Source: Roseomonas sp.
Lineage (GTDB): Bacteria > Pseudomonadota > Alphaproteobacteria > Acetobacterales > Acetobacteraceae
Reading direction: 5' to 3'
Length of the DNA stretch: 32,154 bases
Assembly: GCA_020249125.1 (NCBI GenBank)
Contig: JADCGG010000178.1
Coordinates: forward strand, 1 to 32,154
Shown here piece by piece: positions 1 to 8,954 of the stretch. A program made the translations under genes and the position numbers. Position 1 is the first letter of the stretch. Every line of letters begins with the position of its first letter. The notes under the pieces are model-generated. The model made no database searches. It was not told the origin of the DNA and worked only from the letters and a program-made list of their open reading frames with translations.

Positions 1-798
1 ATGCAGTTTCTCGACAATATCCGGGTCCATCCCAGCCGGCCCGACCAGCCCATAGGGTGAAGTGATCACCATATCCTGATAGCCAAGATCAAGCAGTGTC
101 GGCACATCGGGCAGCTTCTTGCTGCGCTGACGTGTCCAGACATTGAGCGCACGGAGCCGCCCTTCCAGGATCATGGGCAGCGTGCCGGACCCGGTGGAGC
201 AGGCTTCGATATGCCCACCCAGCAGGCTTGGCACGGCATCACCCTCACCACGGAAGGGCACATGCACAATGTCCAGGTTTTCGCGCGTGGCGAGATCAAT
301 ATTCGCAAGATGCGGCGTGCCATTCGCGCCCGTATTGCCGATGCGAATTTCACCCGGACGGCGACGCGCATCCGCGACCAGATCAGCCCAACGCTGATAA
401 GGGCCATCACCGCGCACACACATGATGAACAGATAGCCGGTCAGGTGCATGATCGCGGTGAAATCGGTGCGCGGATTGAAGGCCATGCGCTGCATGAAAG
501 GCAGGCGCATGGCCGGCAGCGGGAATTGCGCGATGGTATAGCCATCAGGCCGCGCACGCGCGACGCCGGCGGCGGAAAGGGTCGCCCCCGCGCCGGGGCG
601 ATTTTCCGTCAGCACCTGCACACCAAAGGCGCGGGATGCGGCTTCGGCAAAGCCGCGCATTTGGACATCAGTGGCGCCACCTGGTGGAAAGGGCACCAGC
701 AACGTGATGGGGCGCGATGGAAAGCTCTGCGCCGCCGCAAGCCCTGGTGCAATGGCTGGGGCCGCGAGGGCCGAGAGAAGAATTTGCCGGCGATTCAT
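1..798 (-). CDS. Bug-family tripartite tricarboxylate transporter substrate-binding protein (C-terminus cut off by window start)
   Basis: Reverse-strand open frame from ATG at 798; translation begins MNRRQILLSALAAPAIAPGLAAAQSFPSRPITLLVPFPPGGATDVQMRGFAEAA, with signal peptide and Bug/TctC-like N-terminus; runs off the window. Confidence 0.88.
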   Translation of the reverse strand, partial: MNRRQILLSALAAPAIAPGLAAAQSFPSRPITLLVPFPPGGATDVQMRGFAEAASRAFGVQVLTENRPGAGATLSAAGVARARPDGYTIAQFPLPAMRLPFMQRMAFNPRTDFTAIMHLTGYLFIMCVRGDGPYQRWADLVADARRRPGEIRIGNTGANGTPHLANIDLATRENLDIVHVPFRGEGDAVPSLLGGHIEACSTGSGTLPMILEGRLRALNVWTRQRSKKLPDVPTLLDLGYQDMVITSPYGLVGPAGMDPDIVEKLH

Positions 799-910
799 GA
801 TGTTTGCTCCCGTTGATTTGTCAGTTTTTTCTTGCCGTGAAGGTTTATCTGGTCATTGCGTCATGCCGATCAAGTGACATGACAGAAGCGCGATCCGCTT
901 CCGCTTCACC

Positions 911-1651
911 CTATCCGAGGCAACGCCGATAAAGCGCGATCAGCCTTTCCCAATGGCGCTCAGCGCCCGCCTTGTCGAAACACCAGCGGCCCGGAAAGGC
1001 GAAGCCATGATGCACTTCCGGGTAGATTTCCAATTCTCCCTTGGCGCCTGAGGCTTCGAATAGCGTGTGCAATTCATCCACCATGGAAAGTGGCGCCAAT
1101 TCATCATGCTCGGCGCAGGCGATATAGAGTTCAGCGTTGCCCTGCCCCAGCGTCAGATGCGGGCTTTCCACCGCATCGCTCACCAGCCAGGTGCCATAGA
1201 AGGAAGCGGCTGCGGCGATGCGCCCTGGGTAGCGCGCGGCGGCGGCCAGCGCATAAGGCCCGCTCATGCAATAGCCATGCACACCAACCGGGCCGGGCCT
1301 CACCTGCATTTGCTGGTCGAGGAAACCCAGCATATCGGCAATGTCTTCCATCACCGGCGGAATGGTCATTTTGGTGCGAATAGCCCTCATCCGGTCGCGT
1401 TCCGGGTCGCCCACCGTCAGCACGCCGGGGCCGAATTTGGAATCGCGCCCGGCGCGGTAATAAAGATTAGGCAGCACGACATAATAGCCCGTGGCGGCAA
1501 GGCGGCGCGCCATGTCGTAAAGTTCTTCGCGAATGCCGGGCGCATCCATCAGCATCAGCACGGCGGGAAAGGGGCCATGGCGTTCCGGATGGCAAATAAA
1601 ACTTTCCATCGCGCCGGCACGGGTTTGGATATCAATGACGTGTTCGATCAT
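911..1651 (-). CDS. dienelactone hydrolase family protein
   Basis: 246 aa; alpha/beta hydrolase with GVHGYCMSGPYAL nucleophile-elbow region and C-terminal EVHHGFAFPGR, typical of the DLH family. Confidence 0.88.
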   Translation of the reverse strand: MIEHVIDIQTRAGAMESFICHPERHGPFPAVLMLMDAPGIREELYDMARRLAATGYYVVLPNLYYRAGRDSKFGPGVLTVGDPERDRMRAIRTKMTIPPVMEDIADMLGFLDQQMQVRPGPVGVHGYCMSGPYALAAAARYPGRIAAAASFYGTWLVSDAVESPHLTLGQGNAELYIACAEHDELAPLSMVDELHTLFEASGAKGELEIYPEVHHGFAFPGRWCFDKAGAERHWERLIALYRRCLG

Positions 1652-1664
1652 GCTGCTTGCCCCT

Positions 1665-2618
1665 TCAATCGGCCTTCACGCCAGCGGCGCGAATGACCTC
1701 GGCCCAGGATTGCAGATCGGCTGCGATGCGGCGATTGAAGGTTGCCATATCCTCGAAGTTTGGTGTGAGGCCTGACTCGAGCAGCCTTTGCCGGAAGGTT
1801 GGGTTTTCCAGACCCTTGCGAATGGCTTCAACCCAGGCGCGCGCTGCATCGGCGGTGATGGCGCGCGGGCCGCAAAGCCCGAACCAGCCGGCCATTTCAA
1901 GCCCAGGCACCCAATCGGAAATCGGGCGTGCCTGCGGAAAAAGCGGCGATCCCGCATTGTCGCCAAGCGCCAGCAGGCGCAGCTCTCCACCCTGGATCTG
2001 GCGCATGACATCGCCAAGATTGGTGATCATGAAATCGGCGCGCCCGCCCAGAATATCCACAATCGCCGGCGTGGCACCACGATACGGGATATGCACAATA
2101 TCAAGCCCGGTCTTGGATTTCAGCAATTCCACCGACAGATGCTGCGCCGACCCAACCCCGGCCGAGGCGTAAGACAAGCCGCCCGGCTTGGCGCGCGCGG
2201 CGGCGAGCAAGCCCGCCACATCCTTATGCGGCCCATTCGCGGCCACCACCAAACCATAGGTGGATAAAGCAACATTGGCGATGCCGGTCATTTCCGTGCG
2301 CGGATCAACCGGCAGGCTCGCACCTGGCAGATTGGGCGTGATGGTCATGGTGCCCATCGGGCATTGCAGCACGGTGGCACCATCCGGCGCGCTGCGTGCC
2401 ACCACTTCGGCGGCGATCAGCCCATTGGCGCCGGTGCGGTTTTCAACAACGCCGCGCGCGGGCAAATGCGGCGCGGCATATTCGGCAATGAAGCGGGCCA
2501 TCAAATCCCCTGCACCGCCGGCGGCGAAGCCGCTGATAACGCGCACGGTGCGATCCTGCGCCATGGCAGGGCCAGAAAGGGCCAGGGCAGCAAGCCCGGC
2601 AAGCAACAGATGACGCAT
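1665..2618 (-). CDS. Bug-family tripartite tricarboxylate transporter substrate-binding protein
   Basis: MRHLLLAGLAALALSGPAMAQDRTVRVISGFAAGGAGDLMARFIAEY...; signal peptide plus Bug-type fold motifs (VVENRTGANGLIAAEVVARSAPDGATVL). ATG at 2618 preferred over the ORF-track start at 2669. Confidence 0.87.
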   Translation of the reverse strand: MRHLLLAGLAALALSGPAMAQDRTVRVISGFAAGGAGDLMARFIAEYAAPHLPARGVVENRTGANGLIAAEVVARSAPDGATVLQCPMGTMTITPNLPGASLPVDPRTEMTGIANVALSTYGLVVAANGPHKDVAGLLAAARAKPGGLSYASAGVGSAQHLSVELLKSKTGLDIVHIPYRGATPAIVDILGGRADFMITNLGDVMRQIQGGELRLLALGDNAGSPLFPQARPISDWVPGLEMAGWFGLCGPRAITADAARAWVEAIRKGLENPTFRQRLLESGLTPNFEDMATFNRRIAADLQSWAEVIRAAGVKAD

Positions 2619-2647
2619 GATGATCCTCCCCGTTTCGGGGGAGCCTA

Positions 2648-3229
2648 TCAGGAAGCGGACACGCCGCAATCCGGCAAGGCGCGCAACGCGGAAAGCCGCG
2701 CGGCGCCGTGGTGTCGTGTGGAAATCACTTCAAAGCCGGGTAGCGTGACGGCTTCCTCATCGCGCCCGGTCTCGGCAATGATCAGCGCGCCGGGCGCAAT
2801 CCAGCCCTTGGCCTGCAAGGCAGCAAGGGCGCGCGGCACCAGCCCCTTGGCATAGGGCGGGTCCAGAAACACCAGACTACACGGCACAACGGCCATAGGT
2901 GGCGCGGTGACATCGCCCGCCAGCACCCGGCAGGCATCGCCCGCCTTGCAGGCGGCGATATTGGCGCGCAGCACCGCCAGCGCCGCGCGATCCTGTTCCA
3001 TGAAAAAGCCGCGCGCTGCCCCACGGGATAGCGCTTCCAGCCCCATGGCGCCGGTGCCGGCGAAGGCATCCAGAACCACAGCATTTTCGAAAACATCCCG
3101 CCCCGCCCAGGGCGCATGCCAAAGCTGATCGAAGATCGCCTGCCGGGCACGATCACTGGTCGGGCGGGTGGTAAGGCCCGGTGGCGCCAGCAGCGCGCGC
3201 CCCTTCCAGCGCCCGGCGATGATGCGCAT
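2648..3229 (-). CDS. rsmD: 16S rRNA (guanine(966)-N(2))-methyltransferase RsmD
   Basis: MRIIAGRWKGRALLAPPGLTTRPTSDRARQAIFDQL..., VLDAFAGTGAMGLEALSRGA, FLDPPYAKG: RsmD hallmarks. Confidence 0.95.
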   Translation of the reverse strand: MRIIAGRWKGRALLAPPGLTTRPTSDRARQAIFDQLWHAPWAGRDVFENAVVLDAFAGTGAMGLEALSRGAARGFFMEQDRAALAVLRANIAACKAGDACRVLAGDVTAPPMAVVPCSLVFLDPPYAKGLVPRALAALQAKGWIAPGALIIAETGRDEEAVTLPGFEVISTRHHGAARLSALRALPDCGVSAS

Positions 3230-4101
3230 CAGCCCTTGCCGCGGCGCGGCGTTTGCGGCCCGGCATGGCGCGCGCGTGGCGGGCGCTTGGGCTTGCTTTC
3301 ATCAGCTTCGGGCGCTGCCGGGTCTTCCACTGCTTCGCGCCCGCGCTTGGGTGCATCAAGCCCCAATTGTTCGCGCAATACCTTGGCATTCACTTCCTCG
3401 GCAGCGCCGCGCGGCAGGGAGCCCAATTGAAACGGGCCATAGGCGGTGCGGATCAGGCGCGTGACGACAAGCCCAAGATGCGCCATGACTTTCCGCACTT
3501 CGCGGTTCTTGCCCTCACGCAACGCCACCGTCAGCCAGGCATTGGTGCCCACCCGCGCATCAAGCCCCGCTTCAATGGGGCCATAGGCCACGCCATCCAC
3601 CGTGACCCCGCGCGCGAGTGCGGCCAGCGCGCGTTCATTCACCTTGCCATGCACGCGCACGCGATAGCGCCTTAGCCACCCATTGGCCGGCAATTCCAGC
3701 TTGCGCGCCAAAGCGCCATCATTGGTCAGCAGCAGCAAGCCTTCGCTGGTCAGGTCAAGCCTGCCCACGGAAACCACGCGCGGCAGGCCCTGCGGCAGAT
3801 TGGCGAAAACGGTGGGCCGGCCTTCGGGGTCGCGATGCGTCGTCACGAAGCCTGTTGGCTTATTGTAACGAAATAGCCGCGTGCGTTCTGGCGCCGCAAT
3901 CGGCTTGCCATTCACGCTGACCGCATCCCCGGCGGCCACGAAAGTGGCCGGGCTGGTCACCAACTTCCCGCCCAGCCGCACCAGCCCTTCCGCGATCAGC
4001 TTTTCCGCATCGCGACGCGAAGCAACACCGGCGCGGGCGAGGAATTTCGCAATGCGTTCGCCGCGCGGGCCTTCCCCTTCAGCTTCATCTTCATCACTCA
4101 T
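3229..4101 (-). CDS. RsuA/RluB-family pseudouridine synthase (S4 domain)
   Basis: ERIAKFLARAGVASRRDAEKLIAEGLV (S4 domain), SVGRLDLTSEGLLLLTNDG catalytic motif, REGKNREVRKVM. Confidence 0.93.
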   Translation of the reverse strand: MSDEDEAEGEGPRGERIAKFLARAGVASRRDAEKLIAEGLVRLGGKLVTSPATFVAAGDAVSVNGKPIAAPERTRLFRYNKPTGFVTTHRDPEGRPTVFANLPQGLPRVVSVGRLDLTSEGLLLLTNDGALARKLELPANGWLRRYRVRVHGKVNERALAALARGVTVDGVAYGPIEAGLDARVGTNAWLTVALREGKNREVRKVMAHLGLVVTRLIRTAYGPFQLGSLPRGAAEEVNAKVLREQLGLDAPKRGREAVEDPAAPEADESKPKRPPRARHAGPQTPRRGKG

Positions 4102-4814
4102 GCGCGGCAGGCCGCGATGAAGGCGCGGAAAATCGCGGGATCATCAGGATCAACGGCATATTCAGGGTGCCATTGCACGCCAAGCGCGAATCGATAACCC
4201 GGATGTTCAATGCCTTCGATCACGCCATCAGGCGCCAGCGCATTCACCAGCGCACCATCGCCAATGCTCGCCACCGCCTGGTGATGCGCGGAATTCACCG
4301 CCATGCGCGGCTTGCCGATGATGCGTGACAGCAGCGTGCCATCGGTGATCGCAACCTCATGCCCCGGTTCCGTGCGCGGATTGGGTTGTTCATGCGCCAG
4401 CGCGCCCGGCACTTCATCGGGGATATGCTGAATGAGGCGCCCGCCCAGCGCTACCGCCAGCAATTGCTGCCCGCCGCAAATGCCAAGCACGGGCTTGTCG
4501 CGCGCCAGCGCTGCGCGGGTTGCCGCCATTTCGAAATCAGTGCGCCCCGGCTTCAGCGTCACTTTCGGATGCGGCGCGCCACCGCCCCAAAGCGCCGGGT
4601 CCACATCAAAGGCGCCGCCGGTCACCATCAGCCCATCCACCTCGGCCAGATAGGCTTCCGCCATTTCAGGATGATGCGGCAGCGCCACGGGCAAGCCCCC
4701 CGCCGCCACAATGGCCGAGAAGTAATTCCGCCGGAGCGCATACCAGGGCAGCTTGGACCAGCCGCCGGCCTCTTCGGAATCGAGGGTGACACCAATCAGG
4801 GGAAGGGATCGCAT
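4098..4814 (-). CDS. gamma-glutamyl-gamma-aminobutyrate hydrolase family protein (peptidase C26)
   Basis: LPLIGVTLDSEE..., KPVLGICGGQQLLAVALGG (nucleophile Cys), NSAHHQAV, LGVQWHPEY: class I glutamine amidotransferase-like / C26. Confidence 0.9.
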   Translation of the reverse strand: MRSLPLIGVTLDSEEAGGWSKLPWYALRRNYFSAIVAAGGLPVALPHHPEMAEAYLAEVDGLMVTGGAFDVDPALWGGGAPHPKVTLKPGRTDFEMAATRAALARDKPVLGICGGQQLLAVALGGRLIQHIPDEVPGALAHEQPNPRTEPGHEVAITDGTLLSRIIGKPRMAVNSAHHQAVASIGDGALVNALAPDGVIEGIEHPGYRFALGVQWHPEYAVDPDDPAIFRAFIAACRA

Positions 4815-4898
4815 GGCGCAGCTTTAGGCCGGTTTGGGCGAAAAGGGAATCGCGCTTGCCCCCTGGACCACCGGCGCAGGTCGGGGCAGGAAAGTGCC

Positions 4899-5339
4899 AT
4901 GACCCCCATGGAAATCGCTTTGCAAGAAGCCCGCGCCGCCGCCGCCCGTGGTGAGGTGCCGGTGGGCGCCGTGGTGACAGACAAATCCGGCGCGGTGCTG
5001 GCGCGGGCGGGCAATGAGGTGGAAGCGCGCCATGACCCTTCCGCCCATGCGGAGATGCTCGCGCTGCGCGAAGCGGCGCAGCTTTTGGGTCAGACCCGCC
5101 TTGGCGACTGCACCCTGACAGTCACCCTGGAACCCTGCCCCATGTGCGCCCAGGCGGCTTCCTTCTTTCGCGTCGCCCGCGTGGTGTTCGGCGCCTATGA
5201 CCCAAAGGGCGGCGGGGTGGATCACGGGGCGCGGATTTTCGCGGCATCATCCTGCCATCACCAGCCGGAAGTGGTTGGGGGTGTGCGGGAAGGCGAATGC
5301 GCTGCCCTGTTGCGTGGTTTTTTTGAAACCCGTCGTTGA
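4899..5339 (+). CDS. tadA: nucleoside deaminase, tRNA adenosine(34) deaminase TadA
   Basis: MTPMEIALQEARAAAARGEVPVGAVVTD..., HAEMLALREA and EPCPMCAQA zinc/catalytic motifs. The ORF-track start at 4359 is an upstream open-frame extension; ATG at 4899 (or 4908) preferred. Confidence 0.9.
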   Translation: MTPMEIALQEARAAAARGEVPVGAVVTDKSGAVLARAGNEVEARHDPSAHAEMLALREAAQLLGQTRLGDCTLTVTLEPCPMCAQAASFFRVARVVFGAYDPKGGGVDHGARIFAASSCHHQPEVVGGVREGECAALLRGFFETRR

Positions 5340-5342
5340 CGG

Positions 5343-5358
5343 CGGCAAAACTTTGCCG
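5343..5358. repeat. perfect inverted repeat CGGCAAA-AC-TTTGCCG just after the tadA stop
   Basis: Read directly: 7-bp arms, 2-bp centre, 4 bp after the tadA TGA; could be a terminator stem or an operator for the next gene. Confidence 0.5.
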
Positions 5359-5400
5359 GGATAAGGCGGTATTCTGATCAATTCAGGATGGAAACTCTTT

Positions 5401-5817
5401 ATGCGCGTGCTCAAGGGACAAGACCTCATGAAGGGGTCGGACCATGAATTTATTGTCAATATCTACCGGCGCATTCTGTTGCGCGTGCCGGATGAGGGCG
5501 GCTATCGCCATTATCGCGACCTGGTGGAGGCTGATCCCGGCTGTCGTCGGCGCATCATTGAGGGAATGGCGGGCAGCACTGAGGCTAGCCGTCAGGGTGA
5601 GGAAATATACCTCATTTGGGATGATGCCGAGGCAGTGAGCGCAACAATAGCCGCGCCCGCCATGCCTGAATTGACGGCGGAAGAGTTGCTCACCTTGTTG
5701 CGCCAAAGGCTTCGAACGCTGGATGCGGCCGGCTTGGCCGCTTTGGAAGCCCCCCTGCTGGAATGCCTTGAAGCCCTGCGTGCCGAGCGCCTCATGCCGC
5801 AGGAGCCAGGCGCATAA
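5401..5817 (+). CDS. small DUF4214-like domain protein
   Basis: 138 aa; FIVNIYRRILLRVPDEGGYRHYRDLVEADPGCRRRIIEGMAGSTEA resembles the DUF4214 pattern (Y..iLgR.PD..G...y). Confidence 0.65.
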   Translation: MRVLKGQDLMKGSDHEFIVNIYRRILLRVPDEGGYRHYRDLVEADPGCRRRIIEGMAGSTEASRQGEEIYLIWDDAEAVSATIAAPAMPELTAEELLTLLRQRLRTLDAAGLAALEAPLLECLEALRAERLMPQEPGA

Positions 5818-5839
5818 TTTCGCCTTGAAACAGGCGGAA
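5818..5839 (+). terminator. putative hairpin terminator after the DUF4214-like gene
   Basis: TTTCGCCT-TGAAAC-AGGCGGAA: 8-bp stem with one G-T wobble, 6-nt loop, directly after the TAA; no clear T-tract. Confidence 0.35.
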
Positions 5840-5923
5840 AGGATTATTGATGGCTCAAGCCTTGGCAGGCGGGCCTTTGGGGTTCAGTTTCGGCCCTGAT
5901 TTATCGAAAGGGTCCCGTGCCTG

Positions 5924-7078
5924 ATGAGCGAACCTAGGCCGATTCAATTGTTTGACGTTATGGCGCAGCAAAAGCTCATACGGGCAGAGCTTGATCGGCG
6001 CATTGCCGCAGTGCTCGATTCGGGCCGCTTCATCATGGGCCCCGAAGTGGCGGAGCTTGAGGCAGGACTCGCTGCCTTTGCCGGCGCGGCGCATTGTGTG
6101 GGCGTCTCCTCAGGTACGGATGCGCTGCAAATCGCCATGATGGCGGAAGGGATCGGGCGCGGCGATGCGGTGTTTCTGCCCGCCTTTACCTATACCGCAA
6201 CCGCAGAAGTGCCTTTGGTGCTGGGGGCCACGCCGGTTTTCGTGGATGTGGACAAATACAGCTACAATATGGACATCGCCGATCTGGAACGCCGCATTGC
6301 GGAGGTGAAGCGCCGTGGCTGGCTGCGCCCTCGTGCCGTGGTGGGCGTTGATCTGTTCGGCCTGCCGGCGGATTGGCCGGCGATTGAGGCGATTTGCGCC
6401 CGCGAAGACATGTTTGCCTTGGACGACGCCGCGCAGGCTTTCGGCGGCAGCATCAATGGCAAGAAGCTTGGGCGCTGGGCGCATGCCACAGCGCTTTCCT
6501 TCTACCCCACCAAGACACTCGGCGCTTATGGCGATGCGGGGGCCTTGATTACCGATGATCCGGCGCGGGCGGAATTGTATCGCAGCCTACGCACCCATGG
6601 CGAAGGCAAAACCCGCTATGAGGTGGAGCGTACCGGCATGAATGGTCGGATTGATACGATCCAGGCAACCATCCTGGCTGCGAAACTGCCGCTGCTGGCT
6701 GGCGAATTGGCCATGCGCGCGAAGATTGCCGCTGTCTATAATGCGGCGCTTGGCGGCAAGGTCGGCATCCAGGCCGCCCCCGCGGAAGCGGTGAATGCCT
6801 GGGGGCTTTACACCATTCGCCTGCGTGATGCCGACCAGCGGAGCAAAGTCCTGGCGGCGCTGACCGCGGAGCGCATCGGCAGTGGCATTTATTACCCGAA
6901 ACCCCTGCATCGCCAGCCCGCCTATGCCGCGCATCACGCAACCGCCTTTGCCGGTGAACCACCGCCGCTTGCCATCAGTGAAAGGCTGGCGGGCCAGGTG
7001 CTGTCGCTGCCGATGCACGCCTATATGAACGAAGACGATGCCGCGCGTGTGGCCGAAATTGTGCTGAAAAACTTGTAA
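5924..7078 (+). CDS. DegT/DnrJ/EryC1/StrS family PLP-dependent (sugar) aminotransferase
   Basis: IQLFDVMAQQKLIRAELDRRI..., GVSSGTDALQIAMMAEGIGRGDAVFLPAFTYTATAEV, LSFYPTKTLGAYGDAGA (PLP lysine), GMNGRIDTIQATIL. Confidence 0.95.
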   Translation: MSEPRPIQLFDVMAQQKLIRAELDRRIAAVLDSGRFIMGPEVAELEAGLAAFAGAAHCVGVSSGTDALQIAMMAEGIGRGDAVFLPAFTYTATAEVPLVLGATPVFVDVDKYSYNMDIADLERRIAEVKRRGWLRPRAVVGVDLFGLPADWPAIEAICAREDMFALDDAAQAFGGSINGKKLGRWAHATALSFYPTKTLGAYGDAGALITDDPARAELYRSLRTHGEGKTRYEVERTGMNGRIDTIQATILAAKLPLLAGELAMRAKIAAVYNAALGGKVGIQAAPAEAVNAWGLYTIRLRDADQRSKVLAALTAERIGSGIYYPKPLHRQPAYAAHHATAFAGEPPPLAISERLAGQVLSLPMHAYMNEDDAARVAEIVLKNL

Positions 7079-7128
7079 AGCGCCCGGCGTTTCGCCAGCA
7101 TGGCAGCGTCCAGCCAAAGGGGCGCATC

Positions 7129-7824
7129 ATGCATCGTCGCAGGCTTTTGGCCGCCACAGGCGGCGCCGTTCTCGCTGCCAGCACAAGGGCGCGCGCGGAA
7201 GAACCCGTGGATGTCGCGCTGGTGCTCGCCGTTGATGTCTCGCGGTCCATTGATGAGGATGAGGCGAAGCTGCAACGCGAAGGCTACCGCGATGCGGTCA
7301 CCGATCCGGCGGTGCTGGCGGCCATTCGCGGCGGCATGATCGGTGCGATTGGCCTTGTCTACATTGAATGGGCGGGCATTGAATATCAGCGCACTGTGCT
7401 GCCCTGGACACGCATCGCGACTGAAACGGATGCCCGGAAATGGGCGGAGGATTTGGCGCGTACGCCGCGTGCCTCACTATCCTGGACCTCAATCTCGGGC
7501 GCCATCATTCATGCAAGGCGCGAATTGGCCGGCTGCCCGTTTGAGGCAACGCGGCGCGTGATTGATGTCTCCGGCGATGGCGTGAACAATAGCGGGCCGC
7601 CGGTTGAAACCATTCGCGATGAGGCGGTAGCCGAAGGCACCGTCATCAATGGCCTGCCGATCATGAATGACCGCCCGACCTTTGGCCGCCCGCCGCCGGC
7701 CAATCTTGATCTCTATTTTCGGGATCGCGTGATCGGCGGGCCTGGGGCGTTTCACATCGTGGCCGAGGATTTCAACAGCTTCGGGCAGGCCGTGAAACGC
7801 AAGCTGATCCGCGAAATTGCCTGA
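7129..7824 (+). CDS. DUF1194 domain-containing (von Willebrand A-like) exported protein
   Basis: Signal peptide MHRRRLLAATGGAVLAAS; VDVALVLAVDVSRSIDEDEAKLQREGYRDAV with MIDAS-like DVSRS; matches remembered DUF1194 pattern. Confidence 0.85.
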   Translation: MHRRRLLAATGGAVLAASTRARAEEPVDVALVLAVDVSRSIDEDEAKLQREGYRDAVTDPAVLAAIRGGMIGAIGLVYIEWAGIEYQRTVLPWTRIATETDARKWAEDLARTPRASLSWTSISGAIIHARRELAGCPFEATRRVIDVSGDGVNNSGPPVETIRDEAVAEGTVINGLPIMNDRPTFGRPPPANLDLYFRDRVIGGPGAFHIVAEDFNSFGQAVKRKLIREIA

Positions 7825-7836
7825 GGTATTTTAAGA

Positions 7837-7854
7837 CCAAGCGGTAACGCTTGG
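7837..7854. terminator. hairpin CCAAGCG-GTAA-CGCTTGG between convergent genes
   Basis: Perfect 7-bp stem with GNRA-type GTAA tetraloop, 13 nt after the DUF1194 stop; no U-tract. Confidence 0.45.
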
Positions 7855-7887
7855 CCACTCAGTTTGGATGATTTTATGGTGCTCACA

Positions 7888-8784
7888 TCACGCTTGCTCA
7901 TCATGCCGATGTAGGGTGTGCGTGGGGAACTTCCGTTGCCAAGTTTCGATCAGAAATAAGGCAATCGTGCTTGCGGCATGAATAGAAAGGCGACCTATCC
8001 GGGAATCAACACGGGCGTAGCCCCGTTCGCGGCCGTGGGCGTCTCCGGCATGGGTCCGTAGGGCGCCGACGCCTTGTATAACCGTGGCAAGCCCGCCGAG
8101 TGTGGTCCGAACATCGCCAGCTATCAAAGGGTCGAAGTCGCTGCGATCCGGGGACAGGCCAAGCGGCCCCTTCACGGCGTTGAAAAGGCCCTGCACGTCC
8201 CTTCTCGGAGGCAGAGGCTCGCCAAGCTCCACAAGGATAGACCGGCACACGCTCTCGATCGTTGAACAGGCGGCCGTAATCGTATCTTCGGGATCAGACT
8301 CGACGCTGGCCAGGGCGCGTTCGACGTCTCGTCGCACCGTGTCAAAACTGATGGTCTCCACCAAGCCGGAAAGCTCCTCGACAACTGGCGTCGTGTGACC
8401 GGCTATGACAAGGCGTATCTTCGGCCCCTGCTGCTGAAGCTCGAGGGCGTCGTAACGAAGCGCCCGATTGAGATGGTCGAGCACGGCAGCGTGTCTTGGA
8501 GGATCGCTTTCAAAGCCACGAGGATCGGCTGCAGCTTCGATGATCTGGGGCAAAGTCTTTTCCGGCTCGTGGCCATCATTGATCTCATTCAGGCATGACA
8601 CCAATGAAGGCACGCGAGAGCCGTTGACGCGGAAGTCCACATTACACGCCCGCATGAATTTCTCGATCTGTGGCCCGCTCCTGTAAATCCCAATGGGAGG
8701 AGGCGTGCTGACCATGCCTCCTGGCCCGCCGGAGATGATGTCGGCAAGAGCATCAATGGTCCGCGGAGAAAGCGGAAACGGCAT
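7888..8784 (-). CDS. abortive infection family protein (Abi_C-like C-terminal domain)
   Basis: 298 aa; C-terminal TTLGGLATVIQGVGALRTHAGDAHGRERGYARVDSRIGRLSIHAASTIALFLIETW resembles the Abi_C (PF14355) signature (..lRn..GdaHG..). Confidence 0.75.
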   Translation of the reverse strand: MPFPLSPRTIDALADIISGGPGGMVSTPPPIGIYRSGPQIEKFMRACNVDFRVNGSRVPSLVSCLNEINDGHEPEKTLPQIIEAAADPRGFESDPPRHAAVLDHLNRALRYDALELQQQGPKIRLVIAGHTTPVVEELSGLVETISFDTVRRDVERALASVESDPEDTITAACSTIESVCRSILVELGEPLPPRRDVQGLFNAVKGPLGLSPDRSDFDPLIAGDVRTTLGGLATVIQGVGALRTHAGDAHGRERGYARVDSRIGRLSIHAASTIALFLIETWQRKFPTHTLHRHDEQA

Positions 8785-8954
8785 GGTACCTCGCAGCTAG
8801 GCCTTTCTACTCAGGGAACTATAGTATTTTTTCAGCGTCCAAAAAGAGACGTGAAAACCTACGTGACCAAAGCTATTCTGAAAATAGGGTTGAATGAAGC
8901 GCCAATGCTTGTCCGTTGATCGGACGCGAATGGTACAAGCATAAAATCAGCGCC

